Source: RDXT01 sp033765305
GTDB lineage: Bacteria; Bacteroidota; Bacteroidia; J057
Length of the DNA stretch: 64,000 nt
NCBI GenBank assembly: GCA_033765305.1
Contig: JANRID010000016.1
Location: 186,001-250,000 of the forward strand
Direction: 5' to 3'
In this document: positions 46,593-55,047 of the stretch, piece by piece
Numbering within the stretch: position 1 is the first letter of the stretch
Layout of the letters: each line of letters starts with the position of its first letter
The notes under the pieces: model-generated
What the model was told of the DNA's origin: nothing
The model's input: the letters and a program-made list of their open reading frames with translations, nothing else
Database searches by the model: none
Program-made: the position numbers and the translations under genes

Positions 46593-47036
46593 ATGAACCT
46601 GACCTGGAAAGACGTTCTGCAGTTTGCCGGCCGCGGCAACCCGGAGCCGCCCGCCCGCGTGGAGAAAACCGACGCCGAATGGCGCAGCCTGCTGACGGAG
46701 GAACAGTACCGCATTACCCGCCAGCACGGCACGGAGCGGGCCTTCACCGGTGAATACTGCGGCCTCTTCGCCCCCGGCACATATGCCTGCGTATGCTGCG
46801 GCACCGTGCTCTTCGACAGCGAACAGAAATTCGAGTCGGGCACCGGCTGGCCCAGCTTTACCCAGCCCATCGAGCTGAACACCATCAAGTACATCCGCGA
46901 CACCAGCTATGGCATGATCCGGGTCGAGACGCAGTGCAATGTCTGCGATGCGCACCTGGGCCACGTCTTTCCGGACGGCCCGGCGCCCACCGGACTGCGC
47001 TACTGCATGAATTCCGCCGCACTGAAGAAGGTATAA
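46593..47036 (+). CDS. msrB: Peptide-methionine (R)-S-oxide reductase MsrB
   Basis: 147 residues from ATG 46593; a GTG two codons upstream is in frame. Zinc-binding CxxC pairs CVCC and CNVC, GTGWPSF, HLGHVFPDGP and the catalytic Cys in RYCMNS are all present. Reduces R-methionine sulfoxide in proteins. No signal peptide. The downstream epimerase starts 17 nt later, probably the same transcript. Confidence 0.96.
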   Translation: MNLTWKDVLQFAGRGNPEPPARVEKTDAEWRSLLTEEQYRITRQHGTERAFTGEYCGLFAPGTYACVCCGTVLFDSEQKFESGTGWPSFTQPIELNTIKYIRDTSYGMIRVETQCNVCDAHLGHVFPDGPAPTGLRYCMNSAALKKV

Positions 47037-47053
47037 CTGGATTTCGCCTGGCT

Positions 47054-48091
47054 ATGAAGGTATTTCTGACCGGCGGCACCGGGTTTATCGGCCAGCCGCT
47101 TACCCAGGCCCTGCTGGCGCAGGGCTGGGAAGTGACGGTTCTGGTGCGCAAGCCCCAAAGCCCGCAGGCGCAGGCCCTTGCAGCCCTGGGCGCCCGGCTT
47201 GCGCCCGGCGATGTCACCGATCCCGGATCGCTCCGCGCGCCGATGGCCGGCGCGGATCTCGTCATCCACAATGCCGGCCATTTCGAGCTGGGCCTGACGG
47301 CCGAAGGCCGCCGACGCATGGAGGCCATCAACCAGCAGGGCACCCGCCAGGTGCTGGGCATGGCCCTCGAACTGGGCATTCCCCGCACGGTATATGTGTC
47401 CAGCGTGGTCTGGTTCGGCGATACAGGCCCTGAGCTGCGCGACGAGTCGTTCCGGCGCACGCAGCCCTACCGCTATTACTATGAGCAGAGCAAAAGCGAG
47501 GCCCACGACATCGCGCTGGACTTTCAGCAGCGCGGCCTGCCGCTGATCATCGTATGCCCCAGCCAGGTCATCGGCCCCAATGACCATTCGGTGTGGGGAT
47601 ATTTCACCCGCCTCTACCTCAATGGCTGGATGCCTCCGGTTGCCTGGGCAGCAGACCTGAAGGTGGTGCACACGCACGTGGAGGACATCGCGTCGGGGAT
47701 CGCACTGGCAGGCGCCAGGGGCCGCACCGGCGAGACGTACCTGCTCGCGGGCGAGGCCACGAGCGTGCGCGAAGTGGCATCGTACTGGGCTTCGCGGCCC
47801 GGCGGCATGCGGGTACGCCTGTATGTGCCGGCCTGGCTGGCGCTGCCGCTCTTCGCCCCGATGGCGCCGCTGCTGCGGATGCTGGGCCTGCCGGCCTTCA
47901 TCTCCAGCGAAACAGTCCGCGCAGCCTTCTGGGTCCATATGAGCGGCGCCAAGGCGCAGCGCGAACTCGGCTGGAGCTTCCGGCCTGCGCGCGAGGCCTG
48001 GCTCAGCCTCCTCGATGAGGAAATCCGCCTCCGCCGGCAGCCCGGACGCAAGGGCCTCGCGGCAAGGCTCCGCCCGCTTGAGCAGCCCTGA
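47054..48091 (+). CDS. NAD-dependent epimerase/dehydratase (dihydroflavonol reductase-like)
   Basis: 345 residues from ATG 47054. Extended SDR features: GGTGFIG at 7-13, a YVSSVVWFG strand, and the catalytic YxxxK in YYYEQSKSE. The closest general type is dihydroflavonol-4-reductase-like SDRs. Substrate unknown. It lies directly after msrB. Confidence 0.85.
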   Translation: MKVFLTGGTGFIGQPLTQALLAQGWEVTVLVRKPQSPQAQALAALGARLAPGDVTDPGSLRAPMAGADLVIHNAGHFELGLTAEGRRRMEAINQQGTRQVLGMALELGIPRTVYVSSVVWFGDTGPELRDESFRRTQPYRYYYEQSKSEAHDIALDFQQRGLPLIIVCPSQVIGPNDHSVWGYFTRLYLNGWMPPVAWAADLKVVHTHVEDIASGIALAGARGRTGETYLLAGEATSVREVASYWASRPGGMRVRLYVPAWLALPLFAPMAPLLRMLGLPAFISSETVRAAFWVHMSGAKAQRELGWSFRPAREAWLSLLDEEIRLRRQPGRKGLAARLRPLEQP

Positions 48092-48131
48092 ACGGCTGCC
48101 GCCTGTTATTCAACTGATTACTCCGTCGCGT

Positions 48132-48836
48132 ATGAACCGTTCCCGATCCCTCTCCGTTGCTGCGCTTGCCTGCAGCCTGTGGGCCTGCCAGCCGCCCCGG
48201 CAGGCAGATGCCCCGCCTGCCGTGCTGAATCTTTACAATGGCCGGGACCTCGCCGGCTGGCATGCCGATGTGCCGGATCTGGATACGGACAGCACGCTGG
48301 CAAGCCCCTTTCTCGTCCGCAATGGCCTGCTGGTCAGCATGGGAACGCCAGGCGGCCACCTCATCACCGACTCCGCCTACCGCGACTACCGCCTGGAGGT
48401 GGAATACCGTTTTGCCGGAGCGCCGGGCAACTGCGGGGTGCTGGTGCATGCCTCCACGCCCCGGATGCTGTACAGGATGTTCCCCCGGTCCATCGAAGTG
48501 CAGATGCAGCACCTCGATGCCGGCGATTTCTGGGTCATCGGCGAAGACATTGCCGTGCCGGATATGGAGGCGCGCCGGGGCGACCCCGCCAACTGGGGCA
48601 GCACCGAGGATAAGCTCCGCCGCATCGTCAACCTGACCGACAGCTCCGAGAAGCCCCTGGGCGAATGGAACGCCATGCGGATCGACTGCATCCGGGATAC
48701 GGTCCGGGTTTGGGTGAACGGCGACTTCGTCAATGAGGGGTACCGCTGCACGGTGCAGTCGGGGCAGATCGCCATCCAGGCGGAGGGGTCGGAGGTGGAG
48801 TTCCGGAAAATTGCGCTGACGCCGTTCGGCAATTAG
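48132..48836 (+). CDS. DUF1080 (3-keto-disaccharide hydrolase-like) lipoprotein
   Basis: 234 residues from ATG 48132. Lipoprotein signal MNRSRSLSVAALACSLWAC. LYNGRDLAGWHAD opens the DUF1080 concanavalin-like domain; DYRLEVEYRFAGAPGNCGVLVHA and the C-terminal IAIQAEGSEVEFRKIAL complete it. Family members act on glycosides, often 3-keto sugars. Confidence 0.88.
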   Translation: MNRSRSLSVAALACSLWACQPPRQADAPPAVLNLYNGRDLAGWHADVPDLDTDSTLASPFLVRNGLLVSMGTPGGHLITDSAYRDYRLEVEYRFAGAPGNCGVLVHASTPRMLYRMFPRSIEVQMQHLDAGDFWVIGEDIAVPDMEARRGDPANWGSTEDKLRRIVNLTDSSEKPLGEWNAMRIDCIRDTVRVWVNGDFVNEGYRCTVQSGQIAIQAEGSEVEFRKIALTPFGN

Positions 48837-48920
48837 AGGGGTCTGATTGCTTGATTATTTGGTGTTATTGCTGTATCATTGTCTCAATGATTGAGTTTAT
48901 GTCATTATAATAAATGTCCA

Positions 48921-49463
48921 ATGAAAAATGGAGTTGTATTTTCATTCTTTTTACTGGCCGCTTTTGGCTCTTTTGCCCAGGAGAAACTAGTCGAGTCAAA
49001 GATCATTCAGGCAGACAGCTTGAGCAAAGATGATATATTCATTTTTGTCAATGAATGGTTTGCAAAGTCGTACAAATCGGCTAATGACGTCATTCAGATG
49101 TCTGACAAAGAGGCTGGAATTGTAGTAGGTAAAGGAAGGTTTACGTATTCGTACGGAAAAATAGTGTACGCTCCTTACGAAGGATATGTCTCGTATACGA
49201 TCAAAGTCGCCATCAAAGATTCCAGATTTAAAGTAGAATTAACGGACTTTACACACGCTGTAAATCCGGGCAATGCGCCTAATTGCGCCCTTGGATTGAT
49301 TAGCACGGCAGCGGAATATACAACGACAGGGATGTCGAAAATGTATCACAACAATGTGTGGGTAGATCTTAAAGGCAAATCGCAGGCGTATGCGGAGCAA
49401 GTATTCTTATCGATAGAGAAAGACCTGCAGAACTACAAAGCGGCAGACAAAGACGACTGGTAG
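48921..49463 (+). CDS. Secreted DUF4468-like protein, AT-richer than its surroundings
   Basis: 180 residues from ATG 48921. Signal peptide MKNGVVFSFFLLAAFGSFA. The body (IFIFVNEWFAKSY, DVIQMSDKEAGIVVGKGRF, YTIKVAIKDSRFKVEL) resembles DUF4468, a TBP-like fold in Bacteroidota. Codons use A/T in third positions far more than flanking genes, so a recent acquisition is likely. Function unknown. Confidence 0.75.
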   Translation: MKNGVVFSFFLLAAFGSFAQEKLVESKIIQADSLSKDDIFIFVNEWFAKSYKSANDVIQMSDKEAGIVVGKGRFTYSYGKIVYAPYEGYVSYTIKVAIKDSRFKVELTDFTHAVNPGNAPNCALGLISTAAEYTTTGMSKMYHNNVWVDLKGKSQAYAEQVFLSIEKDLQNYKAADKDDW

Positions 49464-49533
49464 GCTAACAAAGCGGGACCCGCCATAGCTGATTTGCATG
49501 ACGGGTCCGGGCTTGATGAATATCCTTGCCTGC

Positions 49534-50445
49534 TCAGGCCGGCTGTGCAGCGCTGGCCTGCGCGTAGGCGCCTGCCCAGGCGGGTGCGAAGTCGTGGAGG
49601 CTGGTCGGCGTGCCGTCGCCGGGCCGGATGTCAGTCCCTTCGCTCAGCGCGCCGGATGCTGCCGCGCGGCCAAATTCCAGGTACCCGTCGATCAGGCTGC
49701 CGGAGGCGCCGATGGACTGCATGATGGCGCGGAACTGCTCATCGGGGAACTGCACATACGGAAGCTCCGGCTTGCCGATGGCAGCGCCGAGGATTGCAGC
49801 AGCCTCCCGCAGCGTAATCAGCTGCGCATGCGCGACCGATACGTGGCTATGGCCGCTGAAGTCCAGCGCCTGAAGCCGCCGGGCCGCTACCTCCGCGATG
49901 TCCTGCGTCGTGACGACGGCCATCGGCTGGTCCGCAGGCAGGGGGAAGCCGCCCAGCACGCCGGCCTGCTGCACGGCGGGGATCATCCCGAAGAAATTCT
50001 CCATGAAAAAGCCTGCGCGCAGGTGCAGCACGCGGGCCTCCGGCAGTTCGCGGGCCAGCAGCTGCTCAAAATCGTACAGCCCGCCGACCACGCCCGTATC
50101 GGGGCGGTGCGCGCCGTAGCTGCTGAGCGTCACGACATGGTGCACGCCGCTGGTTTTCAGGGCACTGACGATCGCCTCGCCGATGGTCCGCTGGTAGGCC
50201 CGGAAATCGGGAGCCTGGAAGTTCGGGGGGATCAGCGCATAGACGGCGTCGGCGCCGGCAAATGCGTGGCTCAGAAATGCGGCATCGTCCAGGCTGCCGG
50301 CAGCGGGAATGGCGCCTTGGGCGGTCAGTTCGGCGAGATGGGCTTCCTGGCGGCTGATGGCCACGACCTCGTGGCCGGCGGCGAGAAGCTGGGCTGCGAT
50401 GCGCTTGCCGGTGTTGCCGGTGGCGCCGGTGATCACGTACTTCAT
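49534..50445 (-). CDS. NmrA-type NAD(P)-binding oxidoreductase
   Basis: 303 residues. GATGNTGKRIA at 7-17 is the atypical NAD(P) motif of NmrA/quinone-oxidoreductase-2 proteins. LSSYGAH replaces the classical catalytic region. Probably a quinone reductase or redox sensor. An 18-bp operator identical in type to that of the downstream-located TetR gene lies 29 nt upstream of its ATG, so it is a likely TetR target. Confidence 0.88.
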   Translation of the reverse strand: MKYVITGATGNTGKRIAAQLLAAGHEVVAISRQEAHLAELTAQGAIPAAGSLDDAAFLSHAFAGADAVYALIPPNFQAPDFRAYQRTIGEAIVSALKTSGVHHVVTLSSYGAHRPDTGVVGGLYDFEQLLARELPEARVLHLRAGFFMENFFGMIPAVQQAGVLGGFPLPADQPMAVVTTQDIAEVAARRLQALDFSGHSHVSVAHAQLITLREAAAILGAAIGKPELPYVQFPDEQFRAIMQSIGASGSLIDGYLEFGRAAASGALSEGTDIRPGDGTPTSLHDFAPAWAGAYAQASAAQPA

Positions 50446-50473
50446 GATTTGGAGGAATTAGGTGTTGGTATAT

Positions 50474-50491
50474 ACATACTGGTAGGTATGT
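50474..50491. promoter_or_regulatory. TetR operator in front of the NmrA-type gene
   Basis: ACATACTGGTAGGTATGT, an imperfect palindrome sharing ACATAC...GGTATGT with the site at 51111. It lies between the TetR gene end (50510) and the oxidoreductase start (50445). Confidence 0.7.
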
Positions 50492-50509
50492 TTTGGGGTA
50501 AAAAAAATG

Positions 50510-51097
50510 CTACGCCGCCAGCGAGCGGACATACGCAGTCAGCTGGCGGACGGCCTGGCGGAAAATAGCCAGGCTTTGCTGGGCTTTGGCGATGCCGAAG
50601 GCGCCCTCCATGGCCGAGACGATAAACACGGCAGCATCTGCGGCGTCGGTATCGGTGCGCACGCTGCCTTCGCGCTGGCCGCGCAGGAGCGCTTCGCGGA
50701 TGCCGGCCTGCATGCCTTCCACGATCCGGCCCAGCCGCAGGCGGAAGCCTTCGTCGAGCGGGGCCATTTCCTGGATGAGGTTGTTGAGCGGGCAGCCGAG
50801 CTTGATCAGGTCTTCATTCTGCATGTCGCTCAGGAAGCGGATGAGCTCCACGATCTGCTCGACAGGGTTGCCGGGTTTGGCCGGCCATTCTTTCCAGGGG
50901 TGGAGGTACATCGGAGCCAGCTTCTCATCGACGAGGGCATAGCCCAGCTCCTGTTTGCTTTGGAAGTAATGGTAAAACGCGCCTTTGGTGATCCCCAATT
51001 CCTGCACCACCTTATCGGTGCGCATGCCCTGAAAGCCATGCTTGTGCATGGCTTCGAAGTTTTTATCGAGAATCCGCTGGCGGGTTTCCTGGGACAT
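50510..51097 (-). CDS. TetR family transcriptional repressor
   Basis: 195 residues. N-terminal TetR DNA-binding domain: TRQRILDKNFEAMHKHGFQG, VQELGITKGAFYHYFQSKQEL. The C-terminal ligand domain resembles the AcrR/YxaF group (CPLNNLIQEMA). Two near-identical operators, in front of itself and of the oxidoreductase, indicate autorepression and control of that target. Inducer unknown; an electrophile or quinone is plausible by analogy. Confidence 0.93.
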   Translation of the reverse strand: MSQETRQRILDKNFEAMHKHGFQGMRTDKVVQELGITKGAFYHYFQSKQELGYALVDEKLAPMYLHPWKEWPAKPGNPVEQIVELIRFLSDMQNEDLIKLGCPLNNLIQEMAPLDEGFRLRLGRIVEGMQAGIREALLRGQREGSVRTDTDAADAAVFIVSAMEGAFGIAKAQQSLAIFRQAVRQLTAYVRSLAA

Positions 51098-51101
51098 GGG
51101 G

Positions 51102-51128
51102 CAAAGATATACATACCAGTTGGTATGT
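51102..51128 (-). promoter_or_regulatory. TetR gene promoter with overlapping operator
   Basis: TATCTTTG on the minus strand (51102-51109) is an exact -7 element a few nt before ATG 51097. Directly upstream lies the perfect palindrome ACATACCAGTTGGTATGT (51111-51128), where repressor binding would block the promoter. Confidence 0.75.
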
Positions 51129-51166
51129 GCAAGGGCTTGGGCGGAATTTTTTTTAGAAACATGTAA

Positions 51167-51886
51167 TCACCCCGTCTGCAGCGCCCGCGCATATACCCGC
51201 CCATAGTGCGTCATGGCTTCCTCCAGCAGGGGCTGGAGATGCGGCGGCACCTGGCGCGGATGCGGTTTCCAGGGCTCGAATCCGCTGGAGCGGTGCACCT
51301 GCGCGTACCAGTACGGAGCCCAGATCCCGTCTTCGGGCCGGGGGCCGGGAGGCCAGTGCAGCATCGCCGGCTCGAAAGGGATGTCCAGGGCATGGCAGAG
51401 GGCCTCCAGCATCCGGGCTGGATCGCGGAGGAGGTCGGACCCGTCGACAATCACGGCGGGCAGGCCCATCCGGTCCAGTGTCTCCAGCAGGGCAGCCTGC
51501 CGGGCAATGCCAATATCGCGCAGGACCGGCTGGGCAATCACCTTGGAAAACGACGCGATGACCTCCGCCGGGTGCCGGATGAGCAGCACATTGCGCATCT
51601 GCGCCAGGAAGCCCTCGTCGAGGTCCACCAGGTGATGGGCCATGTGCTTGAAAAATACCACAGGGCTCGCATAGGCGCCCAGCAGCACCTGCTGCACCAC
51701 CTGCGCTCCGTCGGGGTTCTGGCTCCGGAGAATCTCCGCCTGGCCCGGATGCCCGGCATCCGTGACGCGCAGGTAATGCGCATACAGGGGCTCGTCTGCG
51801 ACGACGGTATCGCTCCGCTGCGCGAAGCTGTACATCAGGGCGGTAGAGACATTGCGGGGGCCGGACCAGAGGCAGATGCGGGTCAT
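51167..51886 (-). CDS. Sulfotransferase-like P-loop protein
   Basis: 239 residues. PAPS-binding-like loop WSGPRNVSTALMYSF (7-21) and the 3'-phosphate-like segment LLIRHPAEVIASFSKV (about 101-116) match the sulfotransferase fold. The final region is Pro/His-rich. The acceptor is unknown, and some family members have no proven sulfotransferase activity. Confidence 0.8.
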   Translation of the reverse strand: MTRICLWSGPRNVSTALMYSFAQRSDTVVADEPLYAHYLRVTDAGHPGQAEILRSQNPDGAQVVQQVLLGAYASPVVFFKHMAHHLVDLDEGFLAQMRNVLLIRHPAEVIASFSKVIAQPVLRDIGIARQAALLETLDRMGLPAVIVDGSDLLRDPARMLEALCHALDIPFEPAMLHWPPGPRPEDGIWAPYWYAQVHRSSGFEPWKPHPRQVPPHLQPLLEEAMTHYGRVYARALQTG

Positions 51887-51946
51887 AGAAGGCGCAGCTA
51901 AATCCGGGTGATGTTACGAAAAAATACACCACGCCGCATAATTGCG

Positions 51947-51954
51947 TACCTTTG
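51947..51954 (+). promoter_or_regulatory. -7 element of the M50 protease gene
   Basis: TACCTTTG, exact TAnnTTTG, about 28 nt before the chosen ATG at 51982. It supports this start over the in-frame TTG at 51952. Confidence 0.5.
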
Positions 51955-51981
51955 CAAGGTATCTCCGCTCATGATCTGCGC

Positions 51982-53334
51982 ATGAAATTCCGGCTCAACG
52001 GCATCCCGGTCGAAATCAAATACAGTTTTCTGCTGCTCATCCTGATCACCTACGGATGGGCTGGCGGCGAGGTGCTGGGCGCTTTGGAGCTGCTGCTCTG
52101 GGTATTTGCGGCGGTGATGCTGCATGAGCTGGGGCATGCCTGGGCCTACCGCCGCTACGGGCTGACGCCTGCAATCGAGCTGTACGCCCTGGGGGGCGTC
52201 ACGTACGCGCATGCGCCGGAGCGCGCGCTGACTCCCCGGCAGGAGCTGGTGATCGCAGCAGCAGGCCCGGCCATGAGCCTGCTGCTGGGCGGGGTTCTGC
52301 TGGCCGTGCGGGCGCTGCTAGGCCGTATTCCTTCCGTCTTCCTCGCGCCAGATGATGCGGCCGTATATCCGCTGTTTTTCTCCCTGGGCTGGGGCCTGCT
52401 GAACCTGCTGCCCATGCTGCCGCTCGACGGCGGGCAGATTATGAAAAATCTGCTGGCCTTCAACCGGCGCTGGGACGCCGAGCGGATCGCCGTGATCATC
52501 AGCCTGGCCCTGGGCGGGGCGCTCCTGATCTGGCTGCTCGCGCGCGGGTCGTTTCTGAATGCCGCCATCGCCGGATTTCTGATTTACAACAACATCACCC
52601 GCCTGCAGTTCATCCGCGACGGGCATCTGCGCCCGGAGGTGGAGGAACTGGAGCAGCTGCTGGCCCAAGGCAGGCGGAGCGAAGCGCTTGCGCGGTCGCA
52701 GCAGATCCTGGCGTCTGCGCGCAGCGGTACGTACCAGTCCTGGGCATTTCAGGTAAGCACAGCCCTGATGCTCGAAACGCGGCAGTACAGCGAGGCTGCC
52801 GAGCTGGCTGCCCGCTATCCGAAGCTGGCCCGCCAGCACCCCGAGGTGCAGGCTGCAGTGTTGCGCGGCCAGGGCGATCTGCATGGCGCCGTGAAGCTGG
52901 CGCGGGAAGCATACGCTGTCTCGCAGGAGCCTGCTGCCGGAGCCCTGCTGGCCGATCTGCTCGCCGAGCTGGGGCAGGACGAAGCGCTGCGCGAACTGCT
53001 GCGCAGCGCTGCCCGCTCTGACGCCTATCCCATCATGGCCAGCCGCGCCCTGCTGGCGCTCATGCGGAAGCAGGAATTCGCGCAGGCCGCCAGCCTGGGC
53101 CAGGAGCTGATGCAGGGCCAGCGCCCGCAGTCGGCGGCGCTGCTGGGCTTTACCGTGGCGCTGGCCGAAGTCCGCCTGGGCCGGTTCTCCCAGGCGCTCA
53201 GCCTGCTGCGCGATGCCCTGGCCAACGGGCTCAAGCCGCCGGCCCCGCTGGAGGAGATGCCGGAGCTTGCGCCGCTGCATGGCTATCCCGGCTGGGAGGA
53301 GCTGGTGCGCATGAGCCGGAAAGGCAGCGTGTAA
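51982..53334 (+). CDS. Site-2-protease-like M50 metallopeptidase with TPR-like C-terminus
   Basis: 450 residues. Membrane zinc protease core: HELGH at 48-52 and the third-ligand motif LPLDGGQ (D149) between hydrophobic segments. From about 225 onward a helical repeat region (TPR-like, with ARSQQILASAR and SEAAELAARYP) extends in the cytosol. CBS domains of related rhomboid-like M50 proteins are missing. Could cut membrane-bound regulators; substrate unknown. Confidence 0.87.
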   Translation: MKFRLNGIPVEIKYSFLLLILITYGWAGGEVLGALELLLWVFAAVMLHELGHAWAYRRYGLTPAIELYALGGVTYAHAPERALTPRQELVIAAAGPAMSLLLGGVLLAVRALLGRIPSVFLAPDDAAVYPLFFSLGWGLLNLLPMLPLDGGQIMKNLLAFNRRWDAERIAVIISLALGGALLIWLLARGSFLNAAIAGFLIYNNITRLQFIRDGHLRPEVEELEQLLAQGRRSEALARSQQILASARSGTYQSWAFQVSTALMLETRQYSEAAELAARYPKLARQHPEVQAAVLRGQGDLHGAVKLAREAYAVSQEPAAGALLADLLAELGQDEALRELLRSAARSDAYPIMASRALLALMRKQEFAQAASLGQELMQGQRPQSAALLGFTVALAEVRLGRFSQALSLLRDALANGLKPPAPLEEMPELAPLHGYPGWEELVRMSRKGSV

Positions 53335-53453
53335 ACGTATGCGCGAAGCTGGTAGGGTGTAGTGCGTATGGTGTAGTGGGTACAGGCAGGTGCTGCAGCG
53401 CAGCAAAAACCGCAACCAGCGCCCAACTGCGTATTACGTAACCAGCCGTACCC

Positions 53454-53495
53454 AATACTCAATACCCAATACCCAATACCCAATACTCAATACCC
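53454..53495 (+). repeat. Six tandem 7-bp repeats
   Basis: Six contiguous copies of AATACYC (CCC or CTC end) that abut the stop codon of the next gene on the minus strand. The preceding 100 nt also contain short GTAGTG repeats. A slippage-prone tract. Confidence 0.9.
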
Positions 53496-54884
53496 TCAGA
53501 TCAGGGTCAGCTTGTGATTCACCTCCAGCGCCATCGCCTCCTGGCGCAGTTCGCGCTTGAGCCCCTTCACAAAATCTACGACCTCGTCCAGGTGGCGGTG
53601 GAGATCCGACTGGGTGATGTAGGAATGCACGATATACACCACCTCACCGATCAGGCCCAGCTTGTCGCTGTTCCAGACTCCGTTGGCGATCTTGCAGGTA
53701 GCGCCGCCGAAGCGTTCGGCCATGAAGGCCATCGCGCGGTCGGTATAGGCGGAGGTATCGGTCTTCTGGTTGGCCTCGGTCGTGGTGGGGATAAAAATTC
53801 CGATGCTGCTGGTGCGCTCCAGGCGGTCCAGGCAGCTTTGCAGCACGGTTTCAAGCGGTTTGGAGAGGGCGCCGGTAGGCTGGACCGGGAAGTGGAGGAG
53901 GGGAAAGCCGCTGGTGAGGGGGATTTCCAGGTCGAATACATCCCGGTCGGGCTGGGCATCGGGCGGTGCCGCGTGAAAATTGGCGATGCTTACCAGCGAG
54001 GTCTCCTCCTGGCGGATGCGGCCTTTCAGCACGCGCAGCATGTAGTCCACCTCGCGCACGCCGGCCGGGGAGGGGTCGGAGAAGAGGATCACCTGATCGG
54101 CATGCTCCAGCAGCATGGGCAGCACCTCTTCCGAGAGGCCCAGCAGATGGATGATGACCTGATCGTACTGGTCGCGGAGCTTGTCGAGGAGGAGGGTGGT
54201 GCGGGTGGAAAATGGCAGCCAGGGATCCTCCTGCGGGAAGAGGATGTCGAAGCCATCGGGATGCCGGAGCGTCTGCGAGCCTTTGTCGAGGGCATGCCCG
54301 TCGAGGATTCGCCAGGGATTGGGGTATTCGAGCAGCGCGGTAGGCTTCTGATGGGCCATATACATCCGGGAGGCCAGCAGCGCGCCGAAGTCGGCCGCAT
54401 GCGCTTCCGGGTTGGTGCTCAGCAGCAGGATGAGGCGGGTATCGGTGCTTTCGTTGCTCAGGCGGCGGTTGGCGGAGACCAGATACCGGCCCAGGATGCG
54501 GGCCAGCTCGACACCTACCGTAGGATGCCGGTGCAGGATGTCGAGAAATTCATCGCGCTGGATCACCAGCACATCCACCTCGCTGAGGGTGACGATGCTG
54601 GCGGAGCGGGACTGGTTTTCGAGAATGCCGACTTCGCCGAAGGTATTGCCCGGCATGAGGTAGGCCAGGATGTTCTCCCGTCCCCGGACCAGGCTTTTGA
54701 CCATGACGATCCCGTTGATGATGAGGAACAACGCCGTACTGGGCTGGCCCTGCCAGACGATGGTTTCTCCTGGAAAATACTGCCGCATCTTGGCACGGCG
54801 GGCAATGGTCTCCAGATGCTCCTGGGAGAGGGCATTGAACAGCTGGGTTTGCCGCAGCGCTTCAGTGGGATGTACAGCTTCCAT
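53496..54884 (-). CDS. Cyclic-nucleotide-binding (Crp-like) domain protein with ParA-like domain
   Basis: 462 residues from ATG 54884. Residues about 15-130 form a cNMP-binding domain (FPGETIVWQGQPS, PGNTFGEVGILENQSRSAS). The middle (about 150-310) has a MinD/ParA-like pattern (LLSTNPEAHAADFGALLASRM, YDQVIIHLLGLSEE, DQVILFSDPS), but no Walker A lysine loop. The C-terminus (about 390-462) carries FGGATCKIANGVW and an EVNHKL end resembling DUF3574-like tails. No HTH, so it is not a transcription factor. Divergent from the adenylate cyclase gene, suggesting a cAMP effector role. Confidence 0.75.
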   Translation of the reverse strand: MEAVHPTEALRQTQLFNALSQEHLETIARRAKMRQYFPGETIVWQGQPSTALFLIINGIVMVKSLVRGRENILAYLMPGNTFGEVGILENQSRSASIVTLSEVDVLVIQRDEFLDILHRHPTVGVELARILGRYLVSANRRLSNESTDTRLILLLSTNPEAHAADFGALLASRMYMAHQKPTALLEYPNPWRILDGHALDKGSQTLRHPDGFDILFPQEDPWLPFSTRTTLLLDKLRDQYDQVIIHLLGLSEEVLPMLLEHADQVILFSDPSPAGVREVDYMLRVLKGRIRQEETSLVSIANFHAAPPDAQPDRDVFDLEIPLTSGFPLLHFPVQPTGALSKPLETVLQSCLDRLERTSSIGIFIPTTTEANQKTDTSAYTDRAMAFMAERFGGATCKIANGVWNSDKLGLIGEVVYIVHSYITQSDLHRHLDEVVDFVKGLKRELRQEAMALEVNHKLTLI

Positions 54885-55047
54885 GAACAGCGGGATGACT
54901 GGCGGGATGCCGTTCGGAGCCTGCGAAGGCCCGCCCGGAATGCGGGGGTAAATTAACAAAGGAAATCGAACCCGCAGCCAGGAAGCTTGGCGTATCCGCG
55001 ATTCTTTCGCAACTTGAAGCCTGATTCCTACTCAGGAGGCTGATCGC

